Shown: in pieces, positions 9,021-17,331 of the stretch
How the letters are laid out: each line of letters opens with the position of its first letter
Position numbering within the stretch: the stretch's first letter is position 1
Source: Pseudomonas mohnii
GTDB lineage: Bacteria > Pseudomonadota > Gammaproteobacteria > Pseudomonadales > Pseudomonadaceae
Direction of reading: 5' to 3'
DNA: 64,000 nucleotides
Assembly (NCBI RefSeq): GCF_900105115.1
Contig: NZ_FNRV01000001.1
Location: forward strand, 124,001 to 188,000
The notes under the pieces: model-generated
Seen by the model: only the letters and a program-made list of their open reading frames with translations
The model's database searches: none
What the model was told of the DNA's origin: nothing
Made by a program: the position numbers and the translations under genes

Positions 9021-10870
9021 ACCTGAACGACTTGACCGGCGCCCTGCGGACCAAAGTGGTGCCACGGGAGCAGACCCAGGCGCTGCTGGATCAACGCTCG
9101 GCGGCCGCCGGCCAGATCAAGCCCGGTGACCTCTACACCTTGGCAGATCGCCTGGAACATCAGGCGCGCGAACTGGGCGAACGCCCGTTCCTGATCTACG
9201 GCGAACAGGTTCTGAGCTACCTCGAAGTCGATGCGCGGGCCAATCAGATGGCTCACACCTTTTATGCCAACGGCCTGCGGGCCGGCGATGTCTGCGCCCT
9301 GGCCATGGAAAACCGCCCGGCGTTCTTCTGTACCTGGTTCGGCCTGGTCAAGCTGGGCGTGGTAGTGGCCTTCATCAATACCCAGGTCAGCGGCCGTCCG
9401 CTGCTCCATGCGTTGCAGACCACTGACGCCAAGGCGTTGGTGGTCGGCGAAGAGTGCCTGGCCAACGTGCAGGCCACCGAAGGTTTCCCCGAGCTACCGT
9501 GCTGGCTGATCCGCGACCCGGAAAATCCCTGGACAGAAGCGCTGCCCAAAGGCATCGACGGACATTTCGATGCGCGCCTGGAAAAAGCGCCGCGTACACC
9601 GTTCCCCCGTGATATCCGCGCCCACATCGATGCGCAGACGCCAACCCTGCTGATCTTTACCTCGGGTACCACCGGTTTGCCCAAGGCAGCGCGCTACAGC
9701 CATATGCGCTGGATGTCCTCCGGCGATGTGATGGAAGTCACCCTGCAAGCCACTTGCGACGACGTCTTTTATTGCTGCTTGCCGCTGTACCACGGAGCCG
9801 CCGCCACCTCAGTGACCTCCACCGCGTTGCGGGCCGGGGCCGCCATCGTGGTGCGCCGCAAGTTCAGCGTGCGCGAATTCTGGAACGATGTGGCACTTCA
9901 CCGGATCAGCATCTTCCAGTACATCGGCGAAATCTGCCGCTATCTGCTCAATCAACCGCAACAAGCCCACGACCGTCAGCACACCCTGCGCTGCATGCTC
10001 GGCGCGGGCCTGTCGCCGGACACCTGGCAGCGCTGGCTGGAACGCTTCGGGCCGATCCAGGTGTTCGAGGGCTGGGGGGCCACGGAGGCCAACGCCGCGA
10101 TCATCAACGTCGACAATTACTTTGGCTCCTGCGGTCGCGTGCCGGACTGGAACAAGACCAACCTGCGGCTGGTCCGTTACGACGTCGAGAACGACTGCCA
10201 CCCACGGGACGAAAACGGTTTCTATCAAGTCTGCAAAGTGGGTGAGATCGGCGAGGCGATGGGTTTTATCGTCGATCACCCGCAGATTGGCGGCGGGCGT
10301 TTCGAGGGCTATACCTCGGCCGAAGCCACCGAGAGCAAGATCCGCCGCAACGTGCTGCGCGAGGGCGACGCCTATTGGAGCTCCGGTGACTTGCTGCGCG
10401 AAGACGCCGACGGTTACTGCTATTTCGTCGACCGCATCGGTGACACCTACCGCTGGAAAAGCGAAAACGTTTCGACCCAGGAAGTCGCCGATGCACTGAG
10501 CGATCTGCCAGGGCTTGAACTGATCAACATCTATGGCGTCCAGGTCCCGGGGCATGAAGGACGCGCCGGTATGGCGGCGGTGCTGATGCAACCGGGCCAT
10601 TCCTTCGATCCCGACGCGCTGTTTGCCCTGACCGAGGCGCGTCTGCCGCGTTATGCGGCCCCGGTATTCGTGCGGGTCGCCCGGGCGGCCGACCTGACCG
10701 CCAGCTTCAAGTTGCGCAAGGTCGATCTGCAGCGCCAGGGCTACTGTCCGACACGTTGCAGCGACCCACTGTTCATCCGCGACGAGCAAACCCGATCCTA
10801 TGTGCCGTATTCGCCGCAGGCCCTGACGCGAGCCGGCCTTGCACCGTTCGCGGTGGCCAGCCATGACTGA
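9017..10870 (+). CDS. FATP-type very-long-chain/bile acyl-CoA synthetase
   Basis: A 617-residue AMP-forming ligase whose ATG overlaps the OYE stop. Motifs are IFTSGTTGLPKAA near residue 212, the FATP-type GWGATEANAAIINVDN near 354, and YWSSGDLLREDADGYCYFVDRIGDTYRWKSENVST around 455-490. The FATP subfamily includes bile acyl-CoA synthetases (SLC27A5), so activation of a C24 bile-acid side chain is the favoured role (inference). Together with the ligases at 2491 and 29298 it makes three CoA ligases, enough for C24 acid, C22 acid and the HIP propionate. Confidence 0.8.
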   Translation: MNLNDLTGALRTKVVPREQTQALLDQRSAAAGQIKPGDLYTLADRLEHQARELGERPFLIYGEQVLSYLEVDARANQMAHTFYANGLRAGDVCALAMENRPAFFCTWFGLVKLGVVVAFINTQVSGRPLLHALQTTDAKALVVGEECLANVQATEGFPELPCWLIRDPENPWTEALPKGIDGHFDARLEKAPRTPFPRDIRAHIDAQTPTLLIFTSGTTGLPKAARYSHMRWMSSGDVMEVTLQATCDDVFYCCLPLYHGAAATSVTSTALRAGAAIVVRRKFSVREFWNDVALHRISIFQYIGEICRYLLNQPQQAHDRQHTLRCMLGAGLSPDTWQRWLERFGPIQVFEGWGATEANAAIINVDNYFGSCGRVPDWNKTNLRLVRYDVENDCHPRDENGFYQVCKVGEIGEAMGFIVDHPQIGGGRFEGYTSAEATESKIRRNVLREGDAYWSSGDLLREDADGYCYFVDRIGDTYRWKSENVSTQEVADALSDLPGLELINIYGVQVPGHEGRAGMAAVLMQPGHSFDPDALFALTEARLPRYAAPVFVRVARAADLTASFKLRKVDLQRQGYCPTRCSDPLFIRDEQTRSYVPYSPQALTRAGLAPFAVASHD

Positions 10871-11948
10871 TCTCGACGAGAACGGTCACGAACTGCGCAG
10901 CGGCCTTCGCTATCCGTGGCCACAGGCGCCCGAAGCCGGACAAGTGCTCGAAGTGGCGCCGGGGGTTTTCTGGCTGCGCATGCCGCTGCCGTTTCGCCTG
11001 GACCACATCAATCTCTACCTGCTGCGCCACACCGACGGCTGGATCGCGGTGGACACCGGCATGAACACCGAACAGAGCCGTGAGGTCTGGGACCGGGTGT
11101 TGACTGAGGTCTGTGCAGGCCAGCCTTTGCTGGCGGTGGTTTGCACCCACTTTCACTCTGACCACGCCGGTGTGGCGGCCTGGCTGTCGGAGCGCTTTCA
11201 GTGCCCGGTGTACATGACCGCCAGCGAGTTCCAGTCGTTGCATGTGCGGTTTCCCGCCGGACAACCAATGGGCTGGGACTTTCTCGATTTTTATCGCAAG
11301 GCCGGCGTCACTGACGAGCAGAGCAGGGAAATGTTCGGGGTGATGAGCAATGCGCATTTCTTGCCCGCACCCCTGAACCATTTCCGCCGTCTGCGCGAAG
11401 GCAGCGTCCTGGAAATCGGCGGTCGTACCTGGCAAGTGGTCGTCGGTCGTGGCCACTCGCCGGAGCACGCCTGTCTGTACGCCGCCGATGACGGCTTGCT
11501 GATCTCCGGCGATCAGGTACTGCCGCGCATCACCTCCACCGTTGGCGTGCATGCCACCGAACCCTTGGCCAACCCGCTGCGCGACTGGCTCGAGTCCATC
11601 GAGCAGTTGCGCGCCTTGCCCGACAGCGTGCTGGTACTGCCGGCCCACGAGCGGCCGTTCTTCAATTTGCATCGGCGCCTGGATCAACTGGAGGCGCATC
11701 ACCGGGCGCATCTGGCGCTGCTGCTGGCCAACTGTGACGAGCCGCGCACGGCAGTCGAACTGATGGCCGTTTTATTCCCCAGGTTGTCCAGTCGTTTCGA
11801 CGAACTGATGGCACTTGGTGAAACGTTGGCGCATGCCAACTACCTGCTGGCCGAAGGGTCGCTGGTGCGGGAAGAGGACCGGGGGCGATATCGCTACCGG
11901 CACGCTGTAAGGGGAGCGTGCGCAACGACACCACTCAAGGTGTTCTGA
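10863..11948 (+). CDS. Metallo-beta-lactamase-fold hydrolase
   Basis: A 361-residue protein that starts inside the ligase C-terminus (8-bp overlap). The zinc motif THFHSDHAG is near residue 94, followed by GRGHSPEHACLY near 197, ISGDQVLP near 216, and VLPAHERPF near 260. These are the His/Asp ligands of a binuclear MBL centre. MBL-fold members act as thioesterases or lactonases. Its place between a bile-acyl ligase and the aldolase genes suggests release or proofreading of a steroid acyl-CoA (inference). The exact reaction is unknown. Confidence 0.75.
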   Translation: MTDLDENGHELRSGLRYPWPQAPEAGQVLEVAPGVFWLRMPLPFRLDHINLYLLRHTDGWIAVDTGMNTEQSREVWDRVLTEVCAGQPLLAVVCTHFHSDHAGVAAWLSERFQCPVYMTASEFQSLHVRFPAGQPMGWDFLDFYRKAGVTDEQSREMFGVMSNAHFLPAPLNHFRRLREGSVLEIGGRTWQVVVGRGHSPEHACLYAADDGLLISGDQVLPRITSTVGVHATEPLANPLRDWLESIEQLRALPDSVLVLPAHERPFFNLHRRLDQLEAHHRAHLALLLANCDEPRTAVELMAVLFPRLSSRFDELMALGETLAHANYLLAEGSLVREEDRGRYRYRHAVRGACATTPLKVF

Positions 11949-12014
11949 GCGGGCGGCACGGCGGCAGTGTTGAACATTCCAGGCAGCTTTCGGCTGCCCT
12001 AGAGGAGAGAAAGT

Positions 12015-13685
12015 GTGATCAACAAAAACAACAATAACTCTACGGTCATGGTTTCGGGCGCATTCCAGCTCGGCAGCCTGGCGGCGGCGATTACGCTGGC
12101 GACCACGCCGGTATGGGCCGGAGAGACAATCGAGTTCGACAACGGATTGACCATGGACTGGTCGGTGACTACCAGCTACGGCATCGGTGTGCGCACTGGC
12201 GAGCAAAGCAATCGCTTGCTGAGCAACGTCAACGCTGACGACGCCAATCGCAACTTCGATCGTGGCAGCCTGACGACCAATCGTGTGGGCGCCCTCGGCG
12301 AAATGATTCTGCGCAAGGATAACTATGGCGCAGTGGTGCGGGGCAGTACCTTCTACGATGACGTCTACCACCGGGAAAACGATAACGATTCCCCCGGCAC
12401 GGTCAACAAGACCGGGCGCAACGACGAGTTCACCAGCGACACCCGCTATTACAGTGGTGGCCGGACCCGTTTGCTGGATGCCTATGTGTTCAGTGGCTGG
12501 CGCTTCGATAACAACACCATGCTCGACGTCAAGGCCGGGCGGCATATCGAGTCCTGGGGCGAAAGCCTGTATTACCCGGGCGTGAATGGCGTGCAGAACC
12601 CGTCCGACGCCGTCAAGGCTTCGCAGCCGGGGGTGGAAGTCAAGGAAATCTTGTTGCCGGTTGGCCAGTTCTCCGGCTCGTTTCGCCTCAGTCCCAGCAT
12701 CACCTTCGGTGCTTATGTGCAATATGAATGGAAGGGCACCGAGTTGCCGCCGGTGGGCAGCTACCTGTCGAGCAGCGACGTGGTCGGGCCTGGCCGCGAG
12801 TTCATTTATGCAAACGGCCAGAAGATCGCTTATCGCGGCACCGACGAACCGCGCGATGGCGGCCAGTGGGGTGTGCAAGTCCGTTACCGTCCGGTGCCGG
12901 CCCTGGAGCTGTCGCTGTTCCACGTCAACTATCACGACAAGAACCCGGCCACGGCCCAGGTCGGCTACGACCCGTTACCGGTCGGCGGCGGCAGGTACGC
13001 CCTGACGTCCAATGGCTACCGGATCAAGTACTTCGAGGACATCAAGCTGACCGGCATCAGCGCCTCGACCAAGCTTGGCGATACCCAGGTCGGTGCCGAA
13101 TGGTCGTATCGTGACGGCGCGCCGGTGATGGTCAATACCGGACTTGGCGCGGTTCCGGCTCGGGGCAAGGGTCAGCAAATGCAATTGTCGGCGATGCGCA
13201 TCCTGGGCGACCGCCCTTGGGCCAGCCAGACCACCCTGACTGGCGAAATCATCCGCGTGCAGGTCGACAGCGTTGAATCCGTTTCGGCGGCCCCCAACCT
13301 GCAAGGCCTGAACCTGCTGCCTTCCGTGGCCAATCTAGTGGCGCCTTCCGATGACTATACCTACAACACCAGCGCAGGCATGCGCACCAAGTCCTCCAGT
13401 GCCTACACCGTGGGCGCATCGTTCAGTTATCCGGGAGTTTTCCAAGGCTGGGATCTGGAAGTCCCCTTCAGCTTCTCCAACGTCTTCAGCGGATCGACGC
13501 CCATGGCCGGCAGTATCTCCGGTATCGAGGGAGACCGACGCCTGAGCGCCGGGACGACCTTCAAGTACTTGGGCAACCTGGAACTCGGTTTGAAGTACAT
13601 CGCCTACCTGGGTGAAGCCGACCCGATCAAGCGTCCCTATGCTGACCGCGACTACGCCACGTTCTCGATGAAGTACACCTTCTGA
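12015..13685 (+). CDS. DUF1302 family outer-membrane beta-barrel protein
   Basis: A 556-residue protein starting with GTG after AGAGGAGAG. The N-terminus is a signal peptide ending near VWAGE (residue ~37). It shares with the protein at 31039-32685 the blocks RNFDRGSL, DDVYHRENDNDSPGTVNK, LLDAYVF and KAGRHxxxWGESLxxP. It ends with the aromatic SMKYTF, as outer-membrane barrels do. DUF1302 proteins accompany DUF1329 and RND genes in steroid clusters. The likely role is uptake of steroid through the outer membrane (inference). Confidence 0.85.
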   Translation: MINKNNNNSTVMVSGAFQLGSLAAAITLATTPVWAGETIEFDNGLTMDWSVTTSYGIGVRTGEQSNRLLSNVNADDANRNFDRGSLTTNRVGALGEMILRKDNYGAVVRGSTFYDDVYHRENDNDSPGTVNKTGRNDEFTSDTRYYSGGRTRLLDAYVFSGWRFDNNTMLDVKAGRHIESWGESLYYPGVNGVQNPSDAVKASQPGVEVKEILLPVGQFSGSFRLSPSITFGAYVQYEWKGTELPPVGSYLSSSDVVGPGREFIYANGQKIAYRGTDEPRDGGQWGVQVRYRPVPALELSLFHVNYHDKNPATAQVGYDPLPVGGGRYALTSNGYRIKYFEDIKLTGISASTKLGDTQVGAEWSYRDGAPVMVNTGLGAVPARGKGQQMQLSAMRILGDRPWASQTTLTGEIIRVQVDSVESVSAAPNLQGLNLLPSVANLVAPSDDYTYNTSAGMRTKSSSAYTVGASFSYPGVFQGWDLEVPFSFSNVFSGSTPMAGSISGIEGDRRLSAGTTFKYLGNLELGLKYIAYLGEADPIKRPYADRDYATFSMKYTF

Positions 13686-13778
13686 TCGACCGCTCAACGG
13701 CCGGGGCGCTCACGCGTGCCCGGTCCTCTATACCAACTGGAAATCGCCGTGGCGAGTACGCTTCGGCAGGGAGGCACT

Positions 13779-14990
13779 ATGGGGCTTAAAGGGCACGCGG
13801 CCATTGTTGGCACCGCGCAATACAAACCGGAAAAGTACGCGACCGCGCCCAAGATGTTTCACCTTGAGCAAGTCGCCGACCTGGCGGCCCAGGCCCTGCG
13901 GGATGCCGGACTCAAGGCATCGGACCTCGACGGGCTGGTGATCAACGGCCCGCATTTTCATGAAGCCTCAGTGTTCGTGCCAGCCATGGCTGCTGAATAC
14001 CTGGGCTTGCGCCTGAACTTCGCGGAAGTGGTGGATCTGGGGGGCTGCACCTCGGTGGGCATGGTCTGGCGCGCCGCCGCCGCGATCGAGCTGGGCCTGT
14101 GCCAGGCCGTGCTGTGCGTCATCCCTGCACGCATGGCGCCGTTCGGCCCCGACGAGGACCCGGGCTGGATGGCCCGTTCGATGCGCTACGGCGGGCACAG
14201 CACAGCGTTTGGCGCACCTGAAGCCGAGTTCGACCTGCCATACGGGCACATGGGCCAGAACACCGGTTACGCGATGATCGCTCAGCGTTACGCCGCACAA
14301 TACGATTACGACCAGCGAGCGATGGCCAAAATCGCGGTCGACCAGCGCACCAATGCCCTGGCCAACCCGCAGGCCATGTTCTATGGCCAGCCATTGACCA
14401 TCGAACAGGTGCTGGCGAGCAAAATGGTCGCCGACCCGCTGCACGTGCTCGAAATCGTCATGCCGGTGGCCGGTGGCGCCGCATTGATTATCACCAGCAA
14501 GGAAGTGGCCGCACGGTGCCGCAAACGTCCGGCGTTCATTACCGGGTTTGGCGAACACCTGGCGTTCAAGTCGCCGTCCTATGCCCAGGACATGATCAAT
14601 ACGCCGATTGGCCCTGCATCCCAAAGGGCCTTTGCCATGGCCGGGATCAAACCCGCGGATGTCAACGCCGCGCAGATCTACGACTGCTACACCATCACCA
14701 CCTTGCTGACCCTGGAAGATGCCGGTTTCTGCGCCAAGGGCGAGGGCATGGCATTCGTGCGTGAACACGACCTGACCTGGCGCGGCGATTTCCCGATGAA
14801 CACCCACGGCGGGCAACTCAGTTTCGGCCAGTCGGCTTCGGCTGGCGGCATGAGTCAGGTGATCGAAGCGGTCACGCAGATCGCGGGCACAGCCGGCGAA
14901 CGCCAACTGGGGCGCTGTGACAACGTCTACGTCTCCGGTACCGGTGGCGTGATGAGCGAGCAGGGCGCATTGATACTTCAGGGAGCATAA
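13779..14990 (+). CDS. Thiolase-fold steroid side-chain aldolase (Ltp2/Sal-like)
   Basis: A 403-residue SCP-x/thiolase-like protein. Start 13779 is set by the GGGAGG just upstream. It has LGGCTSVGMV near residue 87 and the C-terminal NTHGGQLSFGQSASAGG near 350. In known pathways such Ltp2/Sal1 proteins are not thiolases: they split a beta-hydroxy steroid-CoA by retro-aldol cleavage and need a DUF35 partner. The next gene carries exactly that DUF35 domain, fused to a MaoC hydratase, which strongly supports the aldolase reading. Cys90 sits near the usual thiolase nucleophile; whether it is used is not known. Confidence 0.8.
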   Translation: MGLKGHAAIVGTAQYKPEKYATAPKMFHLEQVADLAAQALRDAGLKASDLDGLVINGPHFHEASVFVPAMAAEYLGLRLNFAEVVDLGGCTSVGMVWRAAAAIELGLCQAVLCVIPARMAPFGPDEDPGWMARSMRYGGHSTAFGAPEAEFDLPYGHMGQNTGYAMIAQRYAAQYDYDQRAMAKIAVDQRTNALANPQAMFYGQPLTIEQVLASKMVADPLHVLEIVMPVAGGAALIITSKEVAARCRKRPAFITGFGEHLAFKSPSYAQDMINTPIGPASQRAFAMAGIKPADVNAAQIYDCYTITTLLTLEDAGFCAKGEGMAFVREHDLTWRGDFPMNTHGGQLSFGQSASAGGMSQVIEAVTQIAGTAGERQLGRCDNVYVSGTGGVMSEQGALILQGA

Positions 14991-14994
14991 GCAC

Positions 14995-15945
14995 ATGTCC
15001 AACAACAAACCGATGCCGGTCGCGACGCAGATCTCCGCGCCGTTCTGGGAGGGCCTGAAGGCTCGTCGCCTGTTGATCCAGCAATGCAACGCCTGCGAGC
15101 ACTGGAACTTCTACCCGCGCCGGCATTGCACGGCCTGCCTGGAACATGACCTGGCCTGGCGCGAAGTCGATGGCACCGCGACGCTGTACAGCTACACCGT
15201 GACGCGCATCGCCACGTTGCCCGACTTCATGGACGAGATGCCGCAGAAACTGGCGGTGGTTGAACTGGCCCAGGGTGTGCGCATCAACACCAACCTGGTC
15301 GGCCTGGCGGAGGACGAAATCCGCATCGGCATGCCGTTGCAGCCGGTGTTCGCCGAAGTCGACGCCAAGGGCAACCGCCTGCTGCGCTTTACCGGCGTAG
15401 ACAAGGATGCGGCGAGCCTTGAACCGCTGCCTGCGCAGGAAAGTGAACCGGCACCCGTGGCGTCAGAACAACCGGCTGCCCGACAAATCGACCTCAACGA
15501 CGGGCCGGCCTTGCAGAGCCTTGTCAGCGAGCAGTTCAGCGACTGGAGCAACGTCGTGGTGGTCGACCAGGCGTTGATCGATGCGTTTGCCCAGTTGTCG
15601 GGAGACGACTACTGGATTCACACCGATCCCGAGCGGGCGCGCCTGCACAGCCCGTTTGGCGGCACCATCGCCCACGGCGCGCTGGTGCAAGTGTTGCAGT
15701 CGAGGATGAAAATGAAGCTGGATTTCGAAATCACCGGTTTCAGCACCCAGATCAACTACGGTTCCGACCGCCTGCGCTTCCCCGCGCCAGTGCCGGCCGG
15801 CTCGCGCATCCATGCGCGGGCACGGGTGAAAAAAGTCGAGATCTCCGCGCGCGGCACCCAGTTGACCCTGGAACTGAACACCCACGTGGTTGGCCAGGAT
15901 CGGCCGTCGGTGATCAACGACCTGGTGATTCTCTACCTCGCCTGA
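14995..15945 (+). CDS. DUF35-MaoC fusion (aldolase partner plus enoyl-CoA hydratase)
   Basis: A 316-residue two-domain protein. Residues ~10-135 form a DUF35 unit: a zinc ribbon (Cys32-x2-Cys35 ... Cys49-x2-Cys52) and an OB-like part. A Pro/Glu/Ala linker (~140-165) leads to a MaoC/hot-dog hydratase domain with LSGDDYWIHTDPERA...GGTIAHG near 205-225. The inferred job is to hydrate the side-chain enoyl-CoA and hand the beta-hydroxyacyl-CoA to the adjacent aldolase. In mycobacterial ChsH2 the order is MaoC then DUF35; here it is reversed. The gene is 4 bp downstream of the aldolase and last in its operon. Confidence 0.85.
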   Translation: MSNNKPMPVATQISAPFWEGLKARRLLIQQCNACEHWNFYPRRHCTACLEHDLAWREVDGTATLYSYTVTRIATLPDFMDEMPQKLAVVELAQGVRINTNLVGLAEDEIRIGMPLQPVFAEVDAKGNRLLRFTGVDKDAASLEPLPAQESEPAPVASEQPAARQIDLNDGPALQSLVSEQFSDWSNVVVVDQALIDAFAQLSGDDYWIHTDPERARLHSPFGGTIAHGALVQVLQSRMKMKLDFEITGFSTQINYGSDRLRFPAPVPAGSRIHARARVKKVEISARGTQLTLELNTHVVGQDRPSVINDLVILYLA

Positions 15946-15956
15946 TCGTTGGTACA

Positions 15957-16064
15957 GCAGGCGCGAGCCTGCTTGCGATGGTCGTCAACGATAACGCGGG
16001 CTGTCTGAATGCCCGTGTTGTCCTGGCGTTATTCGCGAGCAGGCCCGCGCCTGCAAGGGCGCGC
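15957..16064. repeat. Single REP unit, same family as the 37.4-38.8 kb array
   Basis: GCGCGAGCCTGCTTGCGATGG pairs with GCGAGCAGGCCCGCGCCTGC. In between is the internal GATAACGCGGGCTGTCTGAATGCC stretch, which is the reverse complement of the array unit core. The 385-bp gap 15946-16330 holds this element and the operator below, and no gene. Confidence 0.8.
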
Positions 16065-16169
16065 GCGTACATCCGCGAACGCAGACCGGCTGTCAGGTCC
16101 CTTCGTCGGCACACCGTTCGGCGCAAGCCCGCTCCCTCCCTGGTCCGCTACGGCATTTGCGCCATTGCA

Positions 16170-16187
16170 TAAGCCATTTGGACGATG
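16170..16187 (+). promoter_or_regulatory. Steroid-regulon operator (one strong half)
   Basis: TAAGCCATTTGGACGATG. The right half TGGACGATG is conserved and the left half is weak. A -10-like GACTAT starts 21 nt after it. It precedes the YCF48-RND pair by 143 bp. Confidence 0.5.
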
Positions 16188-16330
16188 TTTCAAACGAACC
16201 TACCCCCGACTATCCCCTCAGAGGCGAGACCCACGTGGCTTGCCTCGCATGCCCTGGCGCCTGACAAGAACAAGAGGATTGGCCCTATGACTTGCCCTAT
16301 GCAAACGTGCCCCGAACAGGAGCGTTGCCC

Positions 16331-17317
16331 ATGCGCTCAGTGATCGGTTACCTGGTCTGCCTGGTGGTCGCCCTGACCATTGGCTACACCTTTTCCCCCA
16401 AATCTGCGCCTCAGGCAGAGTTGTTGGCCACGCGCGCGGACCGTGTGCAGATCAACGGTCTGCTCAATCTTGGCTCGCGCGTGGTCGCCGTAGGTGAGCG
16501 AGGCAGCATCCTGCTCAGTGATGACCAGGGCGTCAGTTGGCAGCCTGCCAGCGTCGCGACCCAGCGCAACGCCACGTTGACTGCCGTGGTGGCACTGGAC
16601 GACAAACGTTTGCTGGCCGTCGGGCATGACGGCTGGATCCTGCGTTCCATGGACGCCGGAAGCCACTGGCAGGAAGCACGCTACGACGCCGATCTGGGCG
16701 AACCGCTGCTGGGCCTCTGGACCGCTGGCGGCGACAAGGTCATGGCCTTCGGCAGTTTCGGCAAGTTCTATCAATCGACCGATGCCGGGCAGACGTGGGC
16801 GCCCCACGCCCTGGATATCGACAACGCGCACCTCAACAGCATGGCCGGCGGCAGCGATGGTCGCCGCATGCTGGTGGGCGAGCAGGGCCTGGTACTGCGC
16901 ACGACCGATGCCGGCCAGCACTGGCAAACCGTGCCGGCGTTCTACAGCGGATCGCTGTTCGGCATCGTGCGCTTGAGCGCGGACACCTGGGTGACCTATG
17001 GCATGCGCGGGCATGTCTTCGTCAGCCATGACTTTGGCGACAACTGGACCCGGATCAACCTCGGCAACCAACTGCCGCTGTACGGCCATGTGGTGCTGCC
17101 CGATCACTCAGGGTTAGTCATCGTCGGCGCCGGCAGCTCGGTAGTACACCTGAATGCACAGGGCGCGTTGCTCGGTGTCAGCCGTCTGGCAGGGTTGGGC
17201 ACGCTGACCTCGGCGACGATGGTCGGCTCACGCCTGCTGGTCGGCGGCGAGCGCGGTGTACTGCAAGGTTCAGGTGGCAGCGTCGCTGCTTTAGAGGCCA
17301 CACAGGCCACCCAGTAA
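16331..17317 (+). CDS. YCF48/HCF136-like beta-propeller protein
   Basis: A 328-residue protein. Start 16331 is chosen for the AGGAG 10 nt upstream. One N-terminal hydrophobic segment (RSVIGYLVCLVVALTIGYTF) is a signal or anchor sequence. At least five BNR/Asp-box repeats follow (pattern G-x2-G-x4-S-x-D-x-G-x2-W, e.g. GSILLSDDQGVSW, GWILRSMDAGSHW, GLVLRTTDAGQHW), giving a periplasmic propeller. The gene lies 14 bp before an RND transporter. YCF48-RND pairs recur in clusters for hydrophobic substrates, so an accessory role in the envelope transporter is likely. Confidence 0.8.
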   Translation: MRSVIGYLVCLVVALTIGYTFSPKSAPQAELLATRADRVQINGLLNLGSRVVAVGERGSILLSDDQGVSWQPASVATQRNATLTAVVALDDKRLLAVGHDGWILRSMDAGSHWQEARYDADLGEPLLGLWTAGGDKVMAFGSFGKFYQSTDAGQTWAPHALDIDNAHLNSMAGGSDGRRMLVGEQGLVLRTTDAGQHWQTVPAFYSGSLFGIVRLSADTWVTYGMRGHVFVSHDFGDNWTRINLGNQLPLYGHVVLPDHSGLVIVGAGSSVVHLNAQGALLGVSRLAGLGTLTSATMVGSRLLVGGERGVLQGSGGSVAALEATQATQ

Positions 17318-17331
17318 ATGAGAGGCGGGCA

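Noticed and set aside
13779..14990. Annotation as acetyl-CoA acetyltransferase
   Set aside because: The thiolase fold is present, but the adjacent DUF35 protein and side-chain context fit an Ltp2/Sal-type aldolase better.
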